Shown here: one piece after another, positions 8,156-16,693 of the stretch
Layout of the letters: each line of letters opens with the position of its first letter
How positions within the stretch are numbered: the stretch's first letter is position 1
The notes under the pieces: model-generated
Told to the model about the DNA's origin: nothing
Seen by the model: only the letters and a program-made list of their open reading frames with translations
The model's database searches: none
DNA from: Marinobacter sp. C7
Lineage (GTDB): Bacteria; Pseudomonadota; Gammaproteobacteria; Pseudomonadales; Oleiphilaceae
Direction of reading: 5' to 3'
Length of the DNA: 64,000 bases
NCBI RefSeq assembly: GCF_022343555.1
Contig: NZ_JAKQZH010000001.1
Location: forward strand, 1,656,108 to 1,720,107
Position numbers and translations under genes: made by a program

Positions 8156-8785
8156 TCAGAGGTAATCCCGGCTCATCAGCCGGACCTGCTCCTGTTCCTC
8201 GGGCGTCAGGTATGGAAGAACCAGGTGCATCATCTGGAAAACACCCCGGCCAGGATCGACTGATTCCCGGTCTTCCAAGTGTGATAATGTATCGAAACTG
8301 CTCCAGTAACAACATGTTAGCGTCAGTTGCTCGCACAAGGACTGAAGCTCTTCTTCTTTGATATTCATCATTCCCTGGCGCCGGAAGCTTTCACAGATAA
8401 CCTCGAACGCCCCGGTCTTCTTTTTCAGCAGTCGCTTGAATCTTGCCTGGAGCTGATCGTATCTTGACAGCACATTGACCAGATCCTGGTAGAGGAAACG
8501 GTACCGCGCCACGGTTTCAAACATCAGGTGCAGGAAGAAGCCGTTTTGGTCGAGGCTGATATCCGCGTCCTCCGGAACCGCCAGAAGGTCCAGCATCTCA
8601 GCTTCGAATCTCTCGAACAGTTCCTCGACGATGTCACCCTTACTCTTGAAATGGTAGTAAAGGTTGCCCGGGCTGATCTCCAGTTCGTCGGAGATCAGCA
8701 GGGTGGTGACATTGGGCTCCCCGACGCAATTGAACAGCGCCAGGCTGGTGTCGAGGATGCGGTCGCGGGTTTTGATTTTTTTCAT
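8156..8785 (-). CDS. TetR-family regulator, PhaD-like
   Basis: This 209-residue regulator has an N-terminal TetR helix-turn-helix: TRDRILDTSLALFNCVGEPN then ISPGNLYYHFKSKGDIVEEL. The GEPNVTT and SPGNLYYHF wording resembles PhaD, the TetR-type activator of pseudomonad PHA operons. Adjacency to a phasin gene supports a PHA-linked role. The C-terminal ligand domain (about 60-209) is not diagnostic. The start is ATG 8785. It could instead regulate fatty-acid metabolism more generally. Confidence 0.75.
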   Translation of the reverse strand: MKKIKTRDRILDTSLALFNCVGEPNVTTLLISDELEISPGNLYYHFKSKGDIVEELFERFEAEMLDLLAVPEDADISLDQNGFFLHLMFETVARYRFLYQDLVNVLSRYDQLQARFKRLLKKKTGAFEVICESFRRQGMMNIKEEELQSLCEQLTLTCCYWSSFDTLSHLEDRESVDPGRGVFQMMHLVLPYLTPEEQEQVRLMSRDYL

Positions 8786-8803
8786 GTCGCGCCCGGCCGC
8801 GCC

Positions 8804-9616
8804 TCAGAGATCGAAACTGGCCCAGACCGGACAATGGTCCGAGGGCCGTTCCATGGCGCGAATGTCATAGGAAACCCCGGCCGAGCGGGCCTTGGGCAGC
8901 AGGCTGTCGCTGGCCATGATCAGGTCAATGCGCAGGCCCCGTTTCGGGTCCCGCTCGAAACCGCGGCTGCGGTAATCAAACCAGCTGAAGGTGTTGTCCT
9001 CTTCCGGGTGCAGGTAGCGGAACACGTCGGTATAGCCACGCTGCTCTACCTGGCCGAGCCATTCCCGCTCCTCCGGCAAAAAGCTGGTCTTACCGGTACG
9101 CAGCCAGCGCTTGGCGTTGTCGGCCCCGATTCCGATGTCCCTGTCGGTGGGTGAGATGTTCATGTCGCCCATCACCACCACATGGCCGCTTTCCTGTTTC
9201 AGCTCATCCAGATAGCGCATCAGGTCGGCGTAGAACTTCTCCTTGGCCGGAAACTTCACCGGATGGTCGCGGTTCTCGCCCTGGGGGAAGTAGCCGTTGA
9301 TGACGGTCAGCTTTTCGCCATTGACGGTGAACTGGCCGGTGATCAGCCGGCGCTGGGAGTCCTCGCCGTCCCAGGGGTATCCCTTGAGTACGTTTTCGGG
9401 CTCCTCCTTCGACATCAGGGCTACGCCATAGTGGGTTTTCTGGCCGTGGAAATGGACCCGGTAACCCAGCTTATGTATCTCCTCCACCGGAAAATTCTCA
9501 TCCTGCACCTTGGTTTCCTGAAGCCCTATCACGTCCGGGTTCAGGTCCCTGATAACAGCTTCAAGCTGGTGCAGGCGGGTGCGAATACTGTTGACGTTGA
9601 AGGATACAAACATCAT
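8804..9616 (-). CDS. xthA: Exodeoxyribonuclease III / AP endonuclease
   Basis: This 270-residue protein of the exonuclease-endonuclease-phosphatase superfamily acts in base-excision repair, cutting 5' to abasic sites and degrading 3' ends. Metal-binding LQETKVQ lies near residue 34, GDMN near 146, and the catalytic SDHCPVWA at the extreme C-terminus. Length equals E. coli ExoIII. Two ATG codons are adjacent at 9616 and 9613. It is separated from TetR by 18 bases and may be cotranscribed with it. Confidence 0.93.
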   Translation of the reverse strand: MMFVSFNVNSIRTRLHQLEAVIRDLNPDVIGLQETKVQDENFPVEEIHKLGYRVHFHGQKTHYGVALMSKEEPENVLKGYPWDGEDSQRRLITGQFTVNGEKLTVINGYFPQGENRDHPVKFPAKEKFYADLMRYLDELKQESGHVVVMGDMNISPTDRDIGIGADNAKRWLRTGKTSFLPEEREWLGQVEQRGYTDVFRYLHPEEDNTFSWFDYRSRGFERDPKRGLRIDLIMASDSLLPKARSAGVSYDIRAMERPSDHCPVWASFDL

Positions 9617-9697
9617 GGCTGTGAAGGTCTCCGGCGTGGGTTCCGGCGGAGTTTAACATACTGGCACGGGGTTGCTGCCTTGGCAGCACAGACAGGA

Positions 9698-10441
9698 TCA
9701 GGGAGTCAGTTCACATTCCGGGTAACTGGTGATGTCGTAGCGAATGTGGGCCTGGTAGTTGGTATCCGGGTTCTTGCGGATGTTGGTGAGGCCCAGGTAG
9801 TGGGTGAGGGCGCCCTGGCTGTTGTAGCCCAGTTGTATGGGATCGACCAGGAACCGCAGAAGCATACTGGTGGGGCGGATCGCGACTTCCAGGTGCGCTT
9901 CCAGGTCCGGGTGGTCGCTTGGCTCAAGGATGAAACCAAAGAGTTCGCCGCGGGTCGGACCCAGGAACCGGAACTCCACAGGGCGGCCCTCCTGAAGGGC
10001 TGACCAGTTCTGGCGAACCAGGTTGTCAAAACCGGCATCAACCACGGCTCGACCCGCAAGGGGAACATTGAATGCCCGCGTTTCACCCGAGGGCATCTGC
10101 CAGTCTACTTCAATGATGTCATCGCCGGGGTAGGCGATCCGGAGGGACTCATCAAAGCGGGGCTGATCGAAATCCACTTCCGGTTGAACGGGAGAGCGCT
10201 GATAACGGAGCACCTTGTCAGCAAACGCTTCACTCTGAGCCGGATCGCGGTATTCCACCCGGTGGTCCAGGGGGCGGAACAGGCCCTGGCTGCATTCGCC
10301 TACAACCCGATGGTGTTCGGTGTACAGTACATCCCCATTCTCGGCCCGGGCCTCACCGGCAAACTCAAAAGTTTTCCCGTAGGCCGTTCCGAAGGCGGCC
10401 AGTAACAGGACGGCCAGGGCCGGCGTACGCATCGTTTTCAT
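9698..10441 (-). CDS. Exported protein of unknown function, last gene of the lipid operon
   Basis: This 247-residue protein has a clear N-terminal signal peptide (residues 1-22, ending FGTAYG), and the mature part is predicted to be soluble and beta-rich. I do not recognise the family with certainty; it resembles DUF6134-like periplasmic proteins. Its ATG overlaps the stop of the DUF2878 gene by four bases (ATGA), so it is translated together with the operon for membrane-lipid modification. A periplasmic lipid-linked role is inferred from position only. Confidence 0.6.
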   Translation of the reverse strand: MKTMRTPALAVLLLAAFGTAYGKTFEFAGEARAENGDVLYTEHHRVVGECSQGLFRPLDHRVEYRDPAQSEAFADKVLRYQRSPVQPEVDFDQPRFDESLRIAYPGDDIIEVDWQMPSGETRAFNVPLAGRAVVDAGFDNLVRQNWSALQEGRPVEFRFLGPTRGELFGFILEPSDHPDLEAHLEVAIRPTSMLLRFLVDPIQLGYNSQGALTHYLGLTNIRKNPDTNYQAHIRYDITSYPECELTP

Positions 10442-10959
10442 CGCGCAAGCTCCGGATACAGGTACCTGCGAATGAAGAGCAGCATCGGAAACACCACCAG
10501 CCAGCCCGCGGCCAATGCCAGTAGGGACAGCGTCTGGTCAGGCAGGGATACAGCACCGAGTTTGCTGGCGGACCAGTAGGCAAAGGGCCCGGCGATGGGC
10601 GCCAGGATGAACGGCAGCCAGCGATTCCGGCTGATCCAGTCCAGGGAATGGCACAGGGTGGTCATGAAAATGGCCCAGATGGCCACCAGCCACGGGGGCA
10701 CAATCAGCAATTCGGCGGTCTCTGAATAAAGCACGCCGGTCTGGAACCAGAGGGTGTCCAGGGCGGCGCCGGCCACGGTACCGAAACCGATAAACTGTAG
10801 TTCACTGAATCGCCTTTGGCTGACCAGCACGAAGTGCAGAATCAGGAACCCAGCCACGACCAGAACCGCAAGCCGGTTCGGATACAGCACACAAAGCAAC
10901 CAGCCCGCCTGAAACAGGACAAAGTTCAGGATGTTTCGGGAGGTTTCCGAGGCAATCAT
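10438..10959 (-). CDS. DUF2878 family inner-membrane protein
   Basis: This 173-residue protein has five or so hydrophobic spans and matches DUF2878 in size and hydropathy. Such genes often follow cfa and DUF1365 in gammaproteobacterial lipid clusters. The start at ATG 10959 overlaps the cfa stop (ATGA). Codons further upstream are open but belong to the cfa coding region read in another frame. Biochemical function is unknown. Confidence 0.7.
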   Translation of the reverse strand: MIASETSRNILNFVLFQAGWLLCVLYPNRLAVLVVAGFLILHFVLVSQRRFSELQFIGFGTVAGAALDTLWFQTGVLYSETAELLIVPPWLVAIWAIFMTTLCHSLDWISRNRWLPFILAPIAGPFAYWSASKLGAVSLPDQTLSLLALAAGWLVVFPMLLFIRRYLYPELAR

Positions 10960-12233
10960 ACGCTCAGGATGTTCGCGCGCTTGTTGCCGGGCTTGGCAAA
11001 CACCAACTGGGATACGCCGATGGCCCGCTCGCTGAATCCGCCCTCGCAGTAGGCGAAGTAGAAATGCCACAGGCGGCGGAACGCCTGGTCGTACCCCATT
11101 TGCTCCAGGCTATCTTTTCTGGCCATGAACCTCTCACACCAGTCCCGTAGCGTGCGGGCGTAATGGAAGCCGATATCCTCTGAATGGGTCAGCACCAGAT
11201 TCGAGCGGTTGCGGACCGATTCCAGAATCGCACCGAACGAAGGAATGAAGCTGCCCGGGAAGATGTAACGCTGGATGAAATCCACATTCTTCAGCGCGCG
11301 CACATAGCGTTGCTCGGGCATGTTGATGGCCTGCACCAGGGCCAGACCGTCCGGCTTGAGCAAGGCGTTGATCTGCTCGAAGTAGCTGTCCAGGAATTGC
11401 GGTCCCACCGCCTCGATCATTTCAATGGAGACCAGCTTGTCGAACTGGCCTTCAAGATCCCGGTAGTCGTCGAACAGCAAGGTGATACGATCCTCGAGCC
11501 CCTCGGCTTTTACCCGGGCCTGTGCCAGTTCCAGCTGTTCACGGGAAATGGTCGTGGTGGTGACGTGGCAGCCATAATGCTTCGCGGCATGGATCGCAAA
11601 GCCACCCCAACCGGTGCCAATCTCGATCACACGATCGTCCGGGCCAAGGTCCAGTTTGCGGCAGATGGTATCAAGCTTGTGGACCGCCGCTTCCTCCAGG
11701 GTGGCATCCTCGCGCGGATAAATGGCCGAGGAGTACATCATGGTCGGGTCCAGGAAGGTTTCGAACAGGTCGTTACCCAGGTCGTAATGGGCGCTGATAT
11801 TCTTCCGGGAGCCTTCCTTTGTGTTGCGGTTGAGCCAGTGCAGGCCTTTGAGGGCCGGCTTGGTGACCCAGCTGAACCGGTCCTCGAATTCGTTCATCCG
11901 GTCGACATTGCGGGTGAAGAAACGGAGCAGTGACACCAGATCCGGTGTGTTCCAGTCGCCGGCCACGTAAGCCTCCGCCGCACCCACACCGCCGCCGGTC
12001 AACAGGTCCCGCCAGGTGCTGTGGTCGTGGATGATCAGTTCAGCCGGGGCGTAACGGGTATCTCCGTCACCAAAGACGAGGGTTTCTGCCCCCGCTTCCT
12101 TGATAGTCAGCACGCCGTGCTGAAGGACCTTGAGTTGTTGCACCACAAGTTGCCGGGCGATCCGGCTCGTCAAAGGCAGGCGGACGGATCCGGCATGTTC
12201 GCGTGTATCAACGGATGTATTCAGGTTCTCCAT
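10956..12233 (-). CDS. cfa: Cyclopropane-fatty-acyl-phospholipid synthase family methyltransferase
   Basis: This 425-residue SAM-dependent enzyme has a SAM site EIGTGWGGFAIHAA near residues 197-210, the SAHYDLGNDLFETFLD segment near 150 and EMIEAVGPQFLDSYF near 275, all characteristic of Cfa. It should add a methylene or methyl group from SAM to the double bond of phospholipid acyl chains. Within an operon with a desaturase, an FAD oxidase and DUF1365, it may methylate unsaturated chains on the way to a specialised lipid rather than make ordinary cyclopropane lipids. The start overlaps the DUF1365 stop by 13 bases. Confidence 0.88.
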   Translation of the reverse strand: MENLNTSVDTREHAGSVRLPLTSRIARQLVVQQLKVLQHGVLTIKEAGAETLVFGDGDTRYAPAELIIHDHSTWRDLLTGGGVGAAEAYVAGDWNTPDLVSLLRFFTRNVDRMNEFEDRFSWVTKPALKGLHWLNRNTKEGSRKNISAHYDLGNDLFETFLDPTMMYSSAIYPREDATLEEAAVHKLDTICRKLDLGPDDRVIEIGTGWGGFAIHAAKHYGCHVTTTTISREQLELAQARVKAEGLEDRITLLFDDYRDLEGQFDKLVSIEMIEAVGPQFLDSYFEQINALLKPDGLALVQAINMPEQRYVRALKNVDFIQRYIFPGSFIPSFGAILESVRNRSNLVLTHSEDIGFHYARTLRDWCERFMARKDSLEQMGYDQAFRRLWHFYFAYCEGGFSERAIGVSQLVFAKPGNKRANILSV

Positions 12234-13105
12234 GAGCTTACCCTTCCACCAGAGCTGTTCAGGTCATTGCCGTTGGTTACATCCAGGCCGGCATCTTCAG
12301 TCCCCCGGCGATAGGCCGGGTCCTCTCCGGACAGCTTGTCCGGGTGGGTGTAGAACGGTGCGCCTTTGAGTTTCAGGCGCAGCGCGTTCCAGTAGATGCC
12401 CGCGACCACCTTGATCGCTTCCACCGGAAAACGGCGCAGGCTTCTGTGCAATTCTTTACGAGTGAGAGGGGTGCGCTGGACCACCAGGGTGGCATCAAAA
12501 TGTTTGTGCTGTTCCTGGAGCACGTTCATGTGGATTCGCATCTCCGGGCCCCGGAAACTGAAGGTCCACTGGTACTCCTGGTCCATACCGTTGAACGGCG
12601 ATACGTGGAAACGCTTTGAAAAGCCGAAGCGCTCGGTTCGCCATCCGGCGCTGTTGGCCTGTGCTCCGGTGGTCTCCAGGCAGTAGACGTGCCGTTCGTG
12701 CCAGGGGGTGTTGGTGATCTGCGCCACAATCACCCGGGGCACTGCCCCTTCAGCCGGATCATCCCCGTGCTGGTAGCAGAAATAGAAGCTCACGGGGTTG
12801 AACACATACCCGAAGTAGCGGGGGTGGGTGATCAGTTCCACCGTTCCGTCCGGATACCAGCCGGTTGCATCCTGCACGTAATCACGAATCGCCGCCGACA
12901 GGTTCCGCACGTTCGGGCGGAAGTAATCGTCCCGGCGCAGGGACATCCAGTTGAATCGCTCAAGGGAGAAGAACCGGCTGATCCCGGAGATGCTGTTCCA
13001 CTCATCCACATCGAGCGCCAGCATCCCGGTGCCATACTCGAACGCATGGCTGATTGGCTGCATCCTGCGATGGCGCACGGAGCCCTCAAGCCACTGGCTG
13101 ACCAT
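12221..13105 (-). CDS. DUF1365 family protein
   Basis: This 294-residue protein begins VSQWLEGSVRHRRMQP and carries the family segments NPVSFYFCYQH near residue 105 and VYCLETTGAQ near 145. DUF1365 proteins almost always sit beside an amine-oxidase-like FAD protein and a Cfa-like methyltransferase, exactly as here. No catalytic role is established. It is cytoplasmic or membrane-peripheral, with no signal peptide. ATG 13105 lies two bases after the stop of the FAD gene. Confidence 0.85.
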   Translation of the reverse strand: MVSQWLEGSVRHRRMQPISHAFEYGTGMLALDVDEWNSISGISRFFSLERFNWMSLRRDDYFRPNVRNLSAAIRDYVQDATGWYPDGTVELITHPRYFGYVFNPVSFYFCYQHGDDPAEGAVPRVIVAQITNTPWHERHVYCLETTGAQANSAGWRTERFGFSKRFHVSPFNGMDQEYQWTFSFRGPEMRIHMNVLQEQHKHFDATLVVQRTPLTRKELHRSLRRFPVEAIKVVAGIYWNALRLKLKGAPFYTHPDKLSGEDPAYRRGTEDAGLDVTNGNDLNSSGGRVSSWRT

Positions 13106-13107
13106 AC

Positions 13108-14373
13108 TCAGATCTCCATCCCGAAATCACTCAGTACCCGTACCGCACTGCGTACACCGTCCTCGTGGAAGCCGTTGAACCAGTAGGCGCCACAGAAATG
13201 GGTGCGGTTGCGATTACCGATTTCCTCATAGCGCTGCTGGGCGGCGACCGCCTCCAGCGTGAACACGGGGTGGGCGTACTCGAAGCGCTTGATGACCTTG
13301 CCCGGGTCGATGTCCTGGCTGCGGTTGAGGGTCACGCAGAAGGTTTCCCGGGCATCGTGGAAATTCTGCAGGATGTTCATGTTGTAGGTGACCGACACCG
13401 GCTGGGTATTGTGTTGGGGAATGAAATAGTTCCATGCCGCCCAGGCCAACCGGTTGGAAGGCAGCACGCTGCTGTCGGTATGCAGGACCACGTCGTTGTT
13501 CTGGTAGGCGATGGCGCCCAGGACATCCCGTTCCTGATCGGTCGGATCGGCCAGCATCGCCAGTGCCTGGTCGCTGTGGCAGGCCAGGATGACCTGGTCG
13601 AATTCGTGGCTCTGGCCGTTCACTTCGATGGTCACACCGTTCTCATGCCGTCGCACCGAACTGACCGGACTGTTCAGGTGGGTGCGGTCTCCGATCCGCT
13701 CCATCATCTTTTTCACGTACTCGGCAGAGCCGCCACTGATCACCCTCCAGGTCGGGCGGTCATCCACGGACAGCATGCCGTGGTTGTTGAAGAACTGCAG
13801 GAAGAAACGGATCGGGAACTGCTCGAGGACAATCTCGGGTGCGGACCAGATCGCTGCCCCCATGGGAACGATGTAGTAGTTGCGGAAATACCTTGAGTAG
13901 CCGTTGCGGTTCAGGTATTCGCCCAGGGTTTCGGCGTCGGTGATGTTGCCCTCGGACAGATCCCTCCGGGTTTCCCGGTTGAACCGAAGGATTTCCCGGA
14001 TCATGCGCAGGAACGGCAGGTTCAGCAGGTTCCTGCGCTGGGCAAACAGGGTGTTCAGGCTGGTGCCGTTATACTGCAGCCCGGAGGAGGAACAATCCAC
14101 GCTGAAACTCATGTCACTGACCTCGGAGGCAACTCCCAGGCGATCCATGAGTTTGATGAAGTTCGGGTAGGTCCAGTCGTTGTAGACGATGAAACCGGTA
14201 TTCACCGGCCAGGTGCGGCCGCCGGACTCCACCTGCTCGGTGTTGGTGTGGCCACCGGCATAGTCGCCGGCCTCAAACAGCTGAACATCGTGTTTCTCCG
14301 CGAGCTTCCAGGCCGCGGTGAGACCGGAGACGCCGGCCCCAATGACAGCAATACGCTGACGTTCGTTGGTCAT
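13108..14373 (-). CDS. FAD-dependent amine-oxidase-like oxidoreductase
   Basis: This 421-residue flavoprotein has an N-terminal Rossmann motif IGAGVSGLTAAWKLAEKH (residues about 11-28) followed by LFEAGDYAGGHTNT, a pattern seen in the NAD/FAD oxidases that accompany DUF1365 and Cfa. Relatives in alphaproteobacterial singlet-oxygen regulons have been linked to oxidation of unsaturated or methylated acyl chains. This specific reaction is inference. The gene overlaps the SDR stop by ATGA and ends two bases before DUF1365. Confidence 0.82.
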   Translation of the reverse strand: MTNERQRIAVIGAGVSGLTAAWKLAEKHDVQLFEAGDYAGGHTNTEQVESGGRTWPVNTGFIVYNDWTYPNFIKLMDRLGVASEVSDMSFSVDCSSSGLQYNGTSLNTLFAQRRNLLNLPFLRMIREILRFNRETRRDLSEGNITDAETLGEYLNRNGYSRYFRNYYIVPMGAAIWSAPEIVLEQFPIRFFLQFFNNHGMLSVDDRPTWRVISGGSAEYVKKMMERIGDRTHLNSPVSSVRRHENGVTIEVNGQSHEFDQVILACHSDQALAMLADPTDQERDVLGAIAYQNNDVVLHTDSSVLPSNRLAWAAWNYFIPQHNTQPVSVTYNMNILQNFHDARETFCVTLNRSQDIDPGKVIKRFEYAHPVFTLEAVAAQQRYEEIGNRNRTHFCGAYWFNGFHEDGVRSAVRVLSDFGMEI

Positions 14374-15170
14374 TCGGTTGTTTCCTGTTGATCAGTGCTC
14401 TTGCGCGCCATGTTGGCGGCCATGCGGTCAACCAGCGCCCCGGGCAGCGCGCCCAGTAGTTTCAGCGTCCAGGTGAACCGTTTGGGGAAGGCAATCTCGT
14501 TCTGGCCCTTTGCCAGGCCGCTGACGATACGCTCTGCGGCGTCCTCGGCGGAAATCCGGAAGGGCATTGGGAAATCGTTGCGGTCGGTGAGCGGTGTTTT
14601 CACAAAGCCGGGTGACACCACCACCACATCAATGCCCTCGGCGGCCAGGTCGGCCCGAAGCGAGTGGGCAAAATAACTGAGTGCTGCCTTGGAGGCACCG
14701 TAGCCCTCCGCCCGGCCAAAAGGAAACCACCAGGCCGAAGAGCTGACGATCACCAGCGTCGCCGGACGGCCCAACGCCCGGGTCCGGCGGAGTGCGGGCA
14801 GGGCGATGTCCAGCGAACGGGCGGTACCCAATACATTGGTTACGATATTCGCTTCGATAACATCGCTGCTGTAGCGGTCGATTTCCAGGTATTCGCAGGT
14901 TCCGGCGTTGAGGATGGCCATGTCCAGCGCTCCGACCGACTCGAGAGTCGGGGCAATCGAGGCAAGGTCTTCTTTGCGCGTGGTATCTGCAACCGCCGGT
15001 CTGACTCGCCCTGGCGCGAGTTCCGCCAGCTTCTCGAGGGCATCGGGCCTTCGTCCGGTAATCACCAGGTGATGCCCACCACGAGCCAGTGACCGGGTCA
15101 GTGCCTCCCCGATACCGGAACTTGCGCCGGTGATCCAGATGTTGGACGGCCCTTGCAATCGTGTGCTCAT
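14370..15170 (-). CDS. Short-chain dehydrogenase/reductase
   Basis: This 266-residue SDR has the NAD(P) motif GASSGIGEAL near residues 16-25, an NAG motif near 89, and the catalytic serine plus YGASK (Tyr-x3-Lys) near residues 160-165. The substrate is unknown. Its place in the operon suggests reduction or oxidation of a lipid-derived carbonyl. It overlaps both neighbours by four bases. Confidence 0.85.
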   Translation of the reverse strand: MSTRLQGPSNIWITGASSGIGEALTRSLARGGHHLVITGRRPDALEKLAELAPGRVRPAVADTTRKEDLASIAPTLESVGALDMAILNAGTCEYLEIDRYSSDVIEANIVTNVLGTARSLDIALPALRRTRALGRPATLVIVSSSAWWFPFGRAEGYGASKAALSYFAHSLRADLAAEGIDVVVVSPGFVKTPLTDRNDFPMPFRISAEDAAERIVSGLAKGQNEIAFPKRFTWTLKLLGALPGALVDRMAANMARKSTDQQETTE

Positions 15171-15634
15171 CCTGCCTGTCCCTTGATCCAGCGAATGAAC
15201 CGCCCGAGAGCCGGGAGGTTCTCGTAGAGCAGCTGGCCTGCATCAAAATAATCCCGGTGAAACCTTACCCGGCCGTCATCGATTTCAAGGTGGCTGATGC
15301 CGTCCACAGAGATTTCACGACCACCGCGGATCCGCCTGTGCCGGAGTTTCATCACCCAGGGCAGAGCGACCCAAGGGCCACTGGCGACCGGTGTACCAAA
15401 CTCGAAATGGCACGAAATGACGTTTTGGTAGGCGCCCGCGAAGTAATGCGTGAGCTGATCAAGCCCGACGACTTGGCCAAAAGGATCCTGGAAACGGATC
15501 TCTTCGCTGTAAACCTCCTGAAGTCTGTTCAGGTTTCCGCGATCGAGCTCGTTGAATAGCGCTTTAAAGTGCTCGATCGTGGCAGGAACGGCTGAATTCC
15601 TCGTACCTACTTCAATCGCTGAGGCTGTCGTCAT
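15167..15634 (-). CDS. NTF2-like (SnoaL-type) protein
   Basis: This 155-residue protein has the alpha-plus-beta barrel pattern of nuclear transport factor 2-like proteins: a helix EHFKALFNELDRGNL, then YSEEIRFQDPFGQVVG with the conserved Phe-x-Asp-Pro. It may be a small isomerase or ligand-binding partner in the lipid pathway. The chosen start at ATG 15634 overlaps the desaturase stop (ATGA). An upstream open extension lies within the desaturase gene and is not used. Confidence 0.72.
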   Translation of the reverse strand: MTTASAIEVGTRNSAVPATIEHFKALFNELDRGNLNRLQEVYSEEIRFQDPFGQVVGLDQLTHYFAGAYQNVISCHFEFGTPVASGPWVALPWVMKLRHRRIRGGREISVDGISHLEIDDGRVRFHRDYFDAGQLLYENLPALGRFIRWIKGQAG

Positions 15635-16587
15635 GACTGCTTCCTCCTCATTGCATCGAGCTGTCGGGTTTCCTCCTGAATGTGCCGCGGAATCGGATTC
15701 AGGTCCCAGATGATGCCCAGACGGGACAATAACCACAGCCCATACCAGGTGATGTCGATCTCGTACCAGCGGAAGCCCTGGCGAACCGACTGGGGCCACC
15801 GGTGGTGGTTATTGTGCCAGCCTTCACCGAGTGTGATCAGCGCCAGCCAGAAGTTGTTTCGGCTGTCATCGTTGGTGTCGAAACGGCGCTTGCCCCAGAC
15901 GTGGGAGAGCGAGTTGATCGAGACGGTGGCATGGAAAAGCACCACGGTTGAGATGAAAAAGCCCCATACCAGCAGTTGCAGGCCGTTGGTCCCCAGAGAG
16001 GGCGCAAAGGCCGCCAGAGCCTCACCGAGGCCATAGATGCCTACTGCGGCCACTGCAGGCACGAGGGAATCGAAACGGTTGATGAAACGGAGCTCCGGGT
16101 ACTTCAGCCAGTCCCGTACGCGCCGTTCATTCATGGAAAATCCGGCGTCGCAGGTAAACCAGCCTACGTGCGACCACCAGAAGCCTCCGTGATGGGGGGA
16201 GTGGAGATCCTCCTCACGGTCGGAGTGTTGGTGATGATGACGGTGGTGCGCTGCCCACCAGAGGGGGCCACGCTGCGCGGCACTGGCGCCCAGTAAACCA
16301 AAGAGGAACTGGGCTGGCCGGCTGGTCTTGAAGGTCTTGTGAGCGAAGTAACGATGATAAAAGCCGGTAATGGCAAACATGCGGATCAGGAAAAAAACCA
16401 CCGCAAAGCCGACCGCGAACGCGCTTGCCCCCGTGTAGAATGCCAGCAGGCATACCAGATGCAGCAAAATGAATGGCACCACCCGGATGAAATTAAAGGA
16501 GCGGGAGCTCGTGTCGATGTGATCCGAACCCGCGTCAGAGTCGAACCACCTCAGAATGTTTATAAACCAGTGTTGCACTCGGGTCAT
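15631..16587 (-). CDS. Acyl-CoA/acyl-lipid desaturase (delta-9 type membrane desaturase)
   Basis: This 318-residue integral-membrane di-iron desaturase has the three histidine boxes: HRYFAH near residue 79, HHRHHHQH near 113, and HNNHH near 259. Four hydrophobic spans surround them. It would introduce a cis double bond into a saturated or modified acyl chain using O2. As first gene of the eight-gene operon it gives the substrate for the downstream methyltransferase. The start is ATG 16587, about 65 bases from the candidate promoter. Confidence 0.9.
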   Translation of the reverse strand: MTRVQHWFINILRWFDSDAGSDHIDTSSRSFNFIRVVPFILLHLVCLLAFYTGASAFAVGFAVVFFLIRMFAITGFYHRYFAHKTFKTSRPAQFLFGLLGASAAQRGPLWWAAHHRHHHQHSDREEDLHSPHHGGFWWSHVGWFTCDAGFSMNERRVRDWLKYPELRFINRFDSLVPAVAAVGIYGLGEALAAFAPSLGTNGLQLLVWGFFISTVVLFHATVSINSLSHVWGKRRFDTNDDSRNNFWLALITLGEGWHNNHHRWPQSVRQGFRWYEIDITWYGLWLLSRLGIIWDLNPIPRHIQEETRQLDAMRRKQS

Positions 16588-16654
16588 ACCCTGATTGCCC
16601 TTCTACTTCTGTGTGAAACCAAGTCGGCGAAGCATCGCTCAACGCTCGAGGGGT

Positions 16655-16683
16655 TTTACGTATTCGTTACTCAAATTGGATGC
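16655..16683 (-). promoter_or_regulatory. Candidate ECF (RpoE/ChrR-type) promoter of the lipid operon
   Basis: On the minus strand GCATCC is followed after 17 bases by CGTAAA, ending about 68 bases before the desaturase ATG. Promoters of the ChrR-controlled ECF sigma factor (ECF11) combine TGATCC-like and CGTA-like boxes at this spacing, and related lipid operons are known targets of that singlet-oxygen response. No sigma factor or ChrR gene is in the window. Confidence 0.45.
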
Positions 16684-16693
16684 ACCAGACACG

